DNA of 6,083 nt, taken from Candidatus Pelagibacter sp. (lineage in GTDB: Bacteria > Pseudomonadota > Alphaproteobacteria > Pelagibacterales > Pelagibacteraceae). Below the pieces are notes generated by a model. That model had not been told where the DNA came from and searched no databases. It worked only from the letters and a program-made list of their open reading frames with translations. The DNA lies in contig JAFJTK010000141.1 in the NCBI GenBank assembly GCA_017880265.1, positions 1 to 6,083 of the forward strand, written 5' to 3'. This document shows positions 1 through 5,223 of the stretch, piece after piece. Within the stretch, counting starts at the first letter, position 1; every line of letters starts with the position of its first letter. The position numbers and the translations under genes were made by a program.

Positions 1-613
1 GAAGAGAAATTATTCCTTGTCCTGCACTTGGAATTATCTCCTGAGTTGAAAATATTTCTGTAATTTTATCTTCTATTGATAAAGATTTAATTCCTGCATA
101 AGACAATATTATTGCATCATACAAACCATCATTAAGTTTTTTAATTCTTGTATCAACATTTCCTCTTATAAGTTTGCAATTAAGATCAGACCTAATTTGT
201 TTAATTTGAAATTCTCTTCTATAGGATGAGGTGCCAATTATTGCTTCAGGTTGTAAGTCTTTAAGTTTTTTTTTATCTTTAGTTATTAATATTTCTCTTG
301 GATCATTTCTTTCTAAAAATGTGTTTGTTCTCAAACCATCAGTTTCATTTGCTGGCATGTCTTTTAATGCATGAACTGCTACATCTATTTTTTTATCTTG
401 AAGTTCATTTTCTATGTTTGTTGAAAACAAACCTTTTCCACCCACTTCTGATAATCTTTTATCTTGAACCTGATCTCCCTTTGTCGTTATTTCTTTAATT
501 ATTATGTCTTCATCGTTTAAATCTGTATTTTGAATAATCTTATTTTTGGCAGTTTGAGCATATATTAATGCCAGCTTGCTCCCTCTTGATCCAATGACAA
601 TTTTCTTATTCAT
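1..613 (-). CDS. hemC: Porphobilinogen deaminase (hydroxymethylbilane synthase), N-terminal 204 residues, truncated by window edge
   Basis: HemC joins four porphobilinogen molecules into the linear tetrapyrrole hydroxymethylbilane, a cytosolic step in heme and related tetrapyrrole synthesis. Translating the minus strand from the ATG at 613-611 gives an uninterrupted frame to the window edge. Visible family motifs are the N-terminal GSRGSKLAL (residues 8-16, with R10 and S12 matching E. coli R11 and S13), VGGKGLF (57-63), AVHALKDMP (79-87, where D85 matches catalytic Asp84), GTSSYRR (127-133), RGNVDTR (150-156) and PSAGQG (195-200). Roughly the last 100 residues are missing, including the cysteine loop that carries the dipyrromethane cofactor, because the window begins there; this does not indicate a broken gene. 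The expected Ser81 is Ala82 here. No Shine-Dalgarno sequence lies before the start. The gene is divergent from tsaD. Identification is near certain. Confidence 0.96.
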   Translation of the reverse strand, partial: MNKKIVIGSRGSKLALIYAQTAKNKIIQNTDLNDEDIIIKEITTKGDQVQDKRLSEVGGKGLFSTNIENELQDKKIDVAVHALKDMPANETDGLRTNTFLERNDPREILITKDKKKLKDLQPEAIIGTSSYRREFQIKQIRSDLNCKLIRGNVDTRIKKLNDGLYDAIILSYAGIKSLSIEDKITEIFSTQEIIPSAGQGIISL

Positions 614-669
614 AAATAAATATATTTCTTACTTGTATTGAGATTGTACAATTAATAAAAACTATTTGA
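614..669. promoter_or_regulatory. Divergent hemC/tsaD intergenic region with a 10-bp palindrome
   Basis: This 56-bp AT-rich gap must hold the promoters of both hemC and tsaD, unless they lie inside the genes. A perfect palindrome, ATTGTACAAT at 643-652, gives a TACAAT -10-like hexamer on each strand (647-652 plus, 643-648 minus). For tsaD a weak -35-like TTTCTT lies at 625-630, 16 bp upstream. I see no convincing -35 for hemC. Short palindromes are common by chance in DNA this AT-rich, so the exact promoter positions are tentative. Confidence 0.3.
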
Positions 670-1743
670 ATGAGTAAAAAACCCTTAATTCTTGGAATTG
701 AATCTAGCTGTGATGAAACAGCAGCTTCAATAATTACTGAAAATGAACAAGGAATACCAATAGTTTTATCCAATATTGTTTCAAGCCAAGTTGATGTTCA
801 TAAGGAGTTTGGAGGTGTTGTTCCTGAACTAGCTGCAAGATCTCATATGGAAAAAATCGATTGGATAGTTCAAAAAGCAATTGATGATAGTGGTAGAAAA
901 ATAGAAGAGATAGATGCAATAGCCTCAACAGCTGGTCCAGGTCTAATAGTGTGTTTATCTGTTGGTTTAAGTTTTGGAAAAGCTTTTGCTTCAGCGATAG
1001 AAAAACCATTTATTGCTGTTAATCACTTAGAAGGCCATGCTTTAAGTCCAAAACTAAACTCTCAACTAAATTACCCATATTTACTTTTATTAATTTCAGG
1101 TGGGCATTCACAATATTTAAATGTTCAAGGTTTAGGAAAATATCAAAGATTAGGAACAACAATTGATGATGCCTTGGGTGAAGCATTTGATAAAACTGCA
1201 AAACTTTTGGGAATAGAATTTCCTGGTGGACCTCAAATAGAAATTTTAGCAGAAAAAGGTGATCCAAATAAATATGATTTACCAAAACCAATTTTCAATA
1301 AAGGAGGGTGTAACTTATCTTTTGCAGGTCTTAAAACAGCAATTTTAAGAATAACAAAAGATATTAAAACTGATCAGGAAAAATTTGATCTTGCTGCTTC
1401 TTTTCAGAAAACAGTTGAGCAAATTTTATATAAAAAAACCAAAATTGCATTTTCTGAATTTGAAAAACAAAATAATTTAAAAGAAAAAGTATTTGTAGTT
1501 GCAGGTGGAGTCGCAGCTAATAAAAGAATTAGATCTATGTTGATAGATCTATGTCATGAGGAAAATTATCAAAGCTTATTTCCACCGATTGAATTTTGTG
1601 GGGATAATGCTGCTATGATTGCAATGGTTGGTTTAGAAAAATTTAAATTAAAACAATTTGACAATTTAGATCATCCAGCAAAACCGAGATGGCCATTAGA
1701 TGAAAACGCTGCCTTTCTTAAGGGAGCAGGAGTACAATTGTAA
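670..1743 (+). CDS. tsaD: tRNA N6-adenosine threonylcarbamoyltransferase TsaD (Kae1/Gcp/YgjD family)
   Basis: TsaD transfers the threonylcarbamoyl group from threonylcarbamoyl-AMP to A37 of ANN-decoding tRNAs (t6A). In bacteria it works with TsaB, TsaC and TsaE, none of which is in this window. The 357-aa length is normal for bacterial TsaD. Visible features are the ASKHA-fold start LGIESSCDETAAS (8-20), GGVVPELAARSH (48-59), GPGL (89-92), the metal-binding NHLEGH with H119 and H123, SGGHSQ (143-148), DDALGEAFDKTAKLLG (166-181) followed by GGP, SFAGLKTA, AGGVAAN, and CGDNAAMIA (from 310) with the third metal ligand D312. All key residues are present. The ATG fits the family N-terminus but has no clear Shine-Dalgarno sequence. 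The stop overlaps the next gene's start in TAATG, so the two are probably co-transcribed and translationally coupled. Confidence 0.97.
   Translation: MSKKPLILGIESSCDETAASIITENEQGIPIVLSNIVSSQVDVHKEFGGVVPELAARSHMEKIDWIVQKAIDDSGRKIEEIDAIASTAGPGLIVCLSVGLSFGKAFASAIEKPFIAVNHLEGHALSPKLNSQLNYPYLLLLISGGHSQYLNVQGLGKYQRLGTTIDDALGEAFDKTAKLLGIEFPGGPQIEILAEKGDPNKYDLPKPIFNKGGCNLSFAGLKTAILRITKDIKTDQEKFDLAASFQKTVEQILYKKTKIAFSEFEKQNNLKEKVFVVAGGVAANKRIRSMLIDLCHEENYQSLFPPIEFCGDNAAMIAMVGLEKFKLKQFDNLDHPAKPRWPLDENAAFLKGAGVQL
1530..1551. repeat. Perfect 9-bp inverted repeat with GTTG loop inside tsaD
   Basis: The arms TAGATCTAT (1530-1538) and ATAGATCTA (1543-1551) are exact reverse complements separated by the tetranucleotide GTTG. 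The structure encodes TsaD residues just after the AGGVAAN motif, so it sits in constrained coding sequence. No U-tract follows, so it is not an intrinsic terminator. It could fold in the mRNA, but the stem is AT-rich and any role is unproven. Confidence 0.35.
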
Positions 1744-2156
1744 TGCAATATTGGTTAATGAAGTCTGAACCTGATGTATGGTCAATTGATCAACAAAAAA
1801 AAGCAGGTGCAAAAGGTGCGCCCTGGGATGGTGTTAGAAATTATCAGGCTGCTAAAAATTTAAAAAGTATGAAAAAAGGAGATCTTTGTTTTTTTTATCA
1901 TTCAAATATTGGAAAAGAAATTGTTGGCATTGTTGAAGTAATCAAAGAAGCTTACTTAGATAAAACTGATAAATCAGGACGATTTGTTGCTGTTACAGTT
2001 AAATTTGTGGAAAAATTATCCAAACCTGTAACCCTTGAAACTATCAAAAAATCAAAGGAATTAAGCCATTTAGCTCTTATTAAACAAAGTAGACTGTCTG
2101 TGATGCCTGTAGACTCTAAAAGCTGGAAAATATTAAATAAGATGAGTAAAATTTAA
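1743..2156 (+). CDS. EVE domain protein (PUA-like fold, DUF55/THYN1 family)
   Basis: EVE domains are small PUA-superfamily folds related to YTH domains. They are thought to read modified bases in DNA or RNA; no enzymatic activity is expected. This 137-aa protein consists of the single domain. Visible family signatures are YWLMKSEP (3-10) at the N-terminus, PWDGVRNYQA (27-36) with the aromatic and Asn residues of the presumed binding pocket, KKGDLCFFYHS (44-54), and LSVMPV (118-123) near the end. It has no membrane segment or signal peptide and is presumably cytosolic. AGGAG at 1728-1732, 10 nt before the ATG and inside tsaD, can serve as ribosome binding site. The start overlaps the tsaD stop by one base, and acs follows 15 bp after the stop. 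Family membership is clear; the ligand and biological role are unknown. Confidence 0.9.
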   Translation: MQYWLMKSEPDVWSIDQQKKAGAKGAPWDGVRNYQAAKNLKSMKKGDLCFFYHSNIGKEIVGIVEVIKEAYLDKTDKSGRFVAVTVKFVEKLSKPVTLETIKKSKELSHLALIKQSRLSVMPVDSKSWKILNKMSKI

Positions 2157-2171
2157 ATATAAAATTATTTC

Positions 2172-4220
2172 ATGCCAATAAAAAAAAAGAAAAAAACTAA
2201 AGTTAAGAAAAAGGTTGCAAAAAAAGTAACTAAAAAATCTAAAGCTAAGAAAAAAGCTATTAGTAAAGTTGTTAAAGAAAGTTCAAAGGAACTTATTATT
2301 AAAACTAAACCTCAATGGATTAAAAGTAGTTTAGCAACTAAAAGTAAATATCAAGATAAGTATTCTAAATCGATTAAAAATAACGATGAGTTTTGGAGAA
2401 AAGAAGGAAAAAGAATAACTTGGATAAAACCATATAAAAAAATTAAAGATGTTAAATACAGTACCAAAGATGTCAAAATAAAATGGTTTCATGATGGAAC
2501 TTTAAATGCTTCTGCAAATTGTATTGATAGACATTTAAAGGACAAAAAAGATAAAACTGCAATAATCTGGGTTGGGGATGATCCTAAAGATAGTCAAAAA
2601 ATTTCCTACAAACAACTTCATGAAAAAGTATCTAAAGCAGCGAATGGTTTAAAAAAATTAGGAATTAAAAAAGGAGACAGAGTTACTATTTATTTAACCA
2701 TGATCCCAGAGCTTGCTATTTTGATGCTTGCTTGTGTTCGTATTGGTGCAGTTCACTCTATTATTTTTGGTGGTTTTTCAGCAGATTCTATTTCTGGAAG
2801 AGTAAATGATTGCGAGTCTGAATATATCATTACTGCAGATGAGGGTGTTAGAGGAGGAAAAACAATTCCCTTAAAAAATACAACTGATGAAGCTTTAGAG
2901 AGTTGTCCTAACGTTAAAAAATGTATTGTTGTTAAACGAACTGGAAATTTTATTAGTTGGAATGAAGATAGAGATGTTTGGTATCATGATTTGATAAAAG
3001 ATGTTTCTAAAAACTGCGAACCTGAAGAAATGAACGCAGAAGATCCTTTGTTTATTTTATATACTTCAGGATCAACTGGTAAGCCTAAAGGAGTTTTGCA
3101 TACAACAGGTGGTTACATGGTGTATGCTTCAATGACTCATCAATATATTTTTAATTATAAACCAAAAGACATCTACTGGTGTACGGCTGACATTGGATGG
3201 GTCACAGGTCATAGTTATATAATTTATGGACCTCTAGCTAATGGGGCAACTACAATAATGTTTGAAGGTATACCAAACTATCCAACCACTTCTAGATGGT
3301 GGCAAATAATTGATAAGTATAAAGTAAATACTTTTTATACCGCACCTACTGCAATTAGAGCTTTGATGCGTGAAGGAGATAAACCAGTTAAAAAAACTTC
3401 AAGAAAATCATTAAAATTATTAGGAACTGTTGGTGAACCAATTAATCCAGAAGCTTGGATGTGGTATTATAAAACCGTAGGTAATTCTAAATGTCCAATT
3501 GTTGATACATGGTGGCAGACAGAAACAGGCGGAATAATGATTGCTCCTCAAACTGGTGCAATAAATTTAAAGCCTGGCTCAGCCACTAAACCATTTTACG
3601 GCATAAAACCTGTTATTGTTGATAAAAAAGGTGTTGAAATTAAAGGCCCCGGGGAAGGAAGACTTTGCATTGCTCAATCATGGCCTGGTCAAATGAGAAC
3701 AGTTTATGGAGATCATCAAAGATTTATAGATACCTATTTTTCACAGTTTGATGGAAAATATTTTACAGGAGACGGCTGTAGAAGAGATAAAGATGGCTAC
3801 TATTGGATTACAGGAAGAGTTGATGATGTAATTATCGTATCAGGACATAACCTTGGTACTGCTGAAATAGAAAGTGCTTTTGTTGCTCATCCAAAAGTTG
3901 CAGAAGCTGCAGTTGTGGGCTACCCACATGATATAAAAGGTAACGGGCTTTACTGTTATGTAACTTTAAATGTAGGTGAAAAAGAAGACGGTGATCTAGA
4001 TAGAGATTTAAAACTTTGGGTTAGAAAACAAATTGGACCCTTGGCTACTCCAGACTTAATTCATTTTACACCAGGACTTCCAAAGACTAGATCAGGTAAA
4101 ATTATGAGAAGAATTTTAAGAAAAATTGCAGCTAATGAACATGATCAATTGGGTGATACAACCACTTTAGCTGACCCAAGTGTTGTACAAAGTTTAGTAG
4201 ATAATAGAAAAAATATTTAA
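2172..4220 (+). CDS. acs: Acetyl-CoA synthetase (AMP-forming) with lysine-rich N-terminal extension
   Basis: Acs converts acetate, ATP and CoA to acetyl-CoA, AMP and PPi through acetyl-AMP. The protein is 682 aa against about 650 for typical Acs; the excess is an N-terminal tail with 19 lysines in the first 35 residues. The family sequence begins near residue 57. An ACAS_N-like segment (about 60-118) leads to the adenylating domain with the P-loop [10 protein letters not shown] (298-307), GWVTGH (342-347), GEPINPEAW and [10 protein letters not shown] (445-454). W448 matches Salmonella Trp414, which limits the pocket to acetate. The hinge and C-terminal domain show TGDG (532-535), GRVDD (548-552) and PKTRSGK (637-643), where K643 matches the acetylation-regulated Lys609. 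Two oddities are N560, where enteric Acs has Arg526, and C536 in GDGCRRD where Ala is usual. The ATG is the only possible start: an in-frame stop lies at 2160-2162 and no ATG, GTG or TTG occurs within the tail. No Shine-Dalgarno sequence is visible. It is probably co-transcribed with tsaD and the EVE gene. Confidence 0.97.
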   Translation: MPIKKKKKTKVKKKVAKKVTKKSKAKKKAISKVVKESSKELIIKTKPQWIKSSLATKSKYQDKYSKSIKNNDEFWRKEGKRITWIKPYKKIKDVKYSTKDVKIKWFHDGTLNASANCIDRHLKDKKDKTAIIWVGDDPKDSQKISYKQLHEKVSKAANGLKKLGIKKGDRVTIYLTMIPELAILMLACVRIGAVHSIIFGGFSADSISGRVNDCESEYIITADEGVRGGKTIPLKNTTDEALESCPNVKKCIVVKRTGNFISWNEDRDVWYHDLIKDVSKNCEPEEMNAEDPLFILYTSGSTGKPKGVLHTTGGYMVYASMTHQYIFNYKPKDIYWCTADIGWVTGHSYIIYGPLANGATTIMFEGIPNYPTTSRWWQIIDKYKVNTFYTAPTAIRALMREGDKPVKKTSRKSLKLLGTVGEPINPEAWMWYYKTVGNSKCPIVDTWWQTETGGIMIAPQTGAINLKPGSATKPFYGIKPVIVDKKGVEIKGPGEGRLCIAQSWPGQMRTVYGDHQRFIDTYFSQFDGKYFTGDGCRRDKDGYYWITGRVDDVIIVSGHNLGTAEIESAFVAHPKVAEAAVVGYPHDIKGNGLYCYVTLNVGEKEDGDLDRDLKLWVRKQIGPLATPDLIHFTPGLPKTRSGKIMRRILRKIAANEHDQLGDTTTLADPSVVQSLVDNRKNI

Positions 4221-4840
4221 AACTGAATTCTTTCTTTAAATTCTTTTTTAATAATATCCCATTTTAAAATAACAGAATTCAATACAATTTTTCTATCAAG
4301 ACTCTTTAATTCTTCAGCTATGGGTGCCCACTCATACAAGGATAAAGCACTTTGATTGAAAGGAATATCATTCGAATACTCATTCCAATTTATAGATTGT
4401 AACCTTTCATCAAAAACTTTTTTTGTTTTATCAATAATATCTAGAGGCATATTATTAGTCGTCTCATTATCTAAAATTTTTAAAAAAATCTCCTTTGATT
4501 TGCCTGTATCTTCAAAATTAAAATTATTTTTCAAATAAGAAAATGTAAAAAAAGTTAAATCTTGAAGTGCTACAGCATAAATGTTCCATTTTGCTTCATT
4601 AACTGATTTCATAAACTCATCATTATCAAAATGTAAAACGTATCTCGTTCCCATTCTTGTTTTGAGATAACTATAAAGTGTAACCTGAGATACCCATGCT
4701 GATTTAGTTTGGATAAATTCTTCTAACTGATCTAAATTTTTTATTTTTGATTTTGGAATGAAAGCTTTAAACAATGAAAAAAAATAAACTTTAAAATCAT
4801 TTAAGGATAAATCTTTCCAAGTTAGTTTATATTTTTTCAT
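4217..4840 (-). CDS. Conserved hypothetical protein, 207 aa, probably an alphaproteobacterial family
   Basis: I cannot assign a function. The 207-aa protein has no signal peptide, no clear membrane segment and no catalytic motif I recognise. It looks soluble and mostly helical, rich in Lys, Phe, Asn and Leu. Two stretches look conserved: [14 protein letters not shown] (54-67), leading into HFDNDEF (70-76), and a C-terminal [17 protein letters not shown] (170-186). From memory, similar motifs occur in uncharacterised alphaproteobacterial proteins, some labelled esterase without good reason; I could not check this. Start ATG is at 4840-4838, with no Shine-Dalgarno sequence. The gene is convergent with acs: both stops share TTAA at 4217-4220, leaving no room for a terminator between them. 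It is divergent from the transporter pair. That the frame is real is supported by the protein-like composition and tight packing. Confidence 0.85.
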   Translation of the reverse strand: MKKYKLTWKDLSLNDFKVYFFSLFKAFIPKSKIKNLDQLEEFIQTKSAWVSQVTLYSYLKTRMGTRYVLHFDNDEFMKSVNEAKWNIYAVALQDLTFFTFSYLKNNFNFEDTGKSKEIFLKILDNETTNNMPLDIIDKTKKVFDERLQSINWNEYSNDIPFNQSALSLYEWAPIAEELKSLDRKIVLNSVILKWDIIKKEFKERIQF

Positions 4841-4862
4841 TTTATTCTATTTTTAGTAGATA

Positions 4863-4872
4863 TTTGGCCAAA
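4863..4872. repeat. Perfect 10-bp palindrome TTTGGCCAAA in divergent intergenic region
   Basis: The GGCC core is unusual in such AT-rich DNA. It lies 22 bp upstream of the start of the minus-strand hypothetical gene and 20 bp before the -10 of the putative transporter promoter's -35-side flank begins further downstream at 4883. It could be an operator for either gene, but a single short palindrome is weak evidence. Confidence 0.3.
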
Positions 4873-4882
4873 AACGAACCTA

Positions 4883-4910
4883 TTGTGAGCATTTTTAATA
4901 CTTTTATTAT
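4883..4910 (+). promoter_or_regulatory. Candidate sigma-70 promoter for the DUF4212-symporter pair
   Basis: A -35-like TTGTGA (4883-4888, 4 of 6 matches to consensus) is followed after 16 bp by a -10-like TATTAT (4905-4910, 5 of 6). Transcription would start near 4917 and leave a leader of about 46 nt before the ATG at 4963. It sits in the 122-bp divergent region 4841-4962. Promoter calls from sequence alone in AT-rich DNA are unreliable, but this is the best pair in the gap. Confidence 0.4.
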
Positions 4911-4935
4911 CTTTCAGAATGGTTATGGTTTTCAC

Positions 4936-4945
4936 AGTTATAACT
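4936..4945. repeat. Perfect 10-bp palindrome AGTTATAACT in the transporter leader
   Basis: This palindrome lies between the candidate promoter and the ribosome binding site of the DUF4212 gene, the position of a classic downstream operator. A related GTTAT occurs at 4922-4926 and could pair with ATAAC at 4940-4944 as an alternative weak stem. It is AT-only apart from the G/C pair, so chance is a real possibility. Confidence 0.25.
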
Positions 4946-4950
4946 AAAAG

Positions 4951-4957
4951 AGAGAGG
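4951..4957 (+). promoter_or_regulatory. Ribosome binding site of the DUF4212 gene
   Basis: AGAGAGG lies 5 nt before the ATG at 4963 and is complementary in large part to the 16S 3' end. It fixes the start and contrasts with hemC, tsaD, acs and the hypothetical gene, which lack a recognisable site. Confidence 0.7.
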
Positions 4958-4962
4958 TATAA

Positions 4963-5223
4963 ATGGCAAAAAATGCACAACACTGGGAAAAGACCAAAGG
5001 TTTGCTAATAGTTACATTAGTAATTTGGGCAATTTTCTCAATGGGTATCTTCCTTTTTGGCGCTGAATTGAACTCAGTTACTGGACCTTTTGGGTATCCA
5101 TTAACTTATTGGTTCACATGTCAAGGTTCTCTTGGAATATTTGTAATCCTTATTTTTTGGTTTGCAGGTCGACAAGAAAAAATTGATGAAGAATTCGGCT
5201 TCAGTGAAAAAGGAGATAACTAA
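4963..5223 (+). CDS. DUF4212 protein, putative sodium:solute symporter small subunit
   Basis: This 86-aa inner-membrane protein matches the DUF4212 family, the small partner encoded directly before VC_2705-type sodium:solute symporters. Two membrane segments are visible: about residues 13-35 (rich in Leu, Ile, Val and Trp) and about 47-68. They are joined by a short loop with LNSVTGPFGYPLTYWF (36-51), which resembles the family's LN...GFPL.FWF signature. The N-terminus carries HWEKTK (7-12), and the C-terminus is a charged tail with EKIDEEFG (72-79). Length is normal for the family. The strong AGAGAGG site supports the start. The stop overlaps the symporter ATG in TAATG, so the two subunits are probably translationally coupled. 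How the small subunit contributes to transport is not known to me. Confidence 0.92.
   Translation: MAKNAQHWEKTKGLLIVTLVIWAIFSMGIFLFGAELNSVTGPFGYPLTYWFTCQGSLGIFVILIFWFAGRQEKIDEEFGFSEKGDN
5210..5215 (+). promoter_or_regulatory. Ribosome binding site of the symporter gene
   Basis: AAGGAG lies 7 nt before the ATG at 5223, inside the end of the DUF4212 gene. Its near-ideal match and spacing decide the symporter start and suggest efficient independent initiation in addition to coupling. Confidence 0.8.

Noticed and set aside
298..498. 66-aa plus-strand ORF
   Set aside because: It lies antisense to the clearly conserved hemC frame; its Leu/Phe-rich translation is typical of a shadow frame.
1..613. 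hemC as a pseudogene because only 204 residues are present
   Set aside because: The frame is intact up to the first base of the window; the missing C-terminus is due to the window edge.
734..1291. Two minus-strand ORFs of about 90 aa (734-1009 and 1019-1291)
   Set aside because: Both are antisense to well-conserved tsaD sequence, low in complexity, and match no family pattern.
1531..1554. Direct repeat AGATCTATGT (1531-1540 and 1545-1554)
   Set aside because: It is a by-product of the inverted repeat in the same place, and the two copies are read in different frames of tsaD.
2172..2276. Lysine-rich tail as a separate small gene or as a wrong start
   Set aside because: The frame continues without a stop into Acs, and no alternative ATG, GTG or TTG exists before the family core.
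4205..4260. Possible bidirectional terminator at the acs/hypothetical junction
   Set aside because: There are T-runs and the short AAATATTT palindrome, but no GC-bearing stem; it does not resemble an intrinsic terminator.
4356..4538. 60-aa plus-strand ORF
   Set aside because: It is antisense to the 207-aa gene, with no ribosome binding site and no recognisable protein features.
4841..4962. Riboswitch or small RNA in the divergent gap
   Set aside because: No multi-stem structure or known riboswitch core is apparent, and the leader after the candidate promoter is only about 46 nt.
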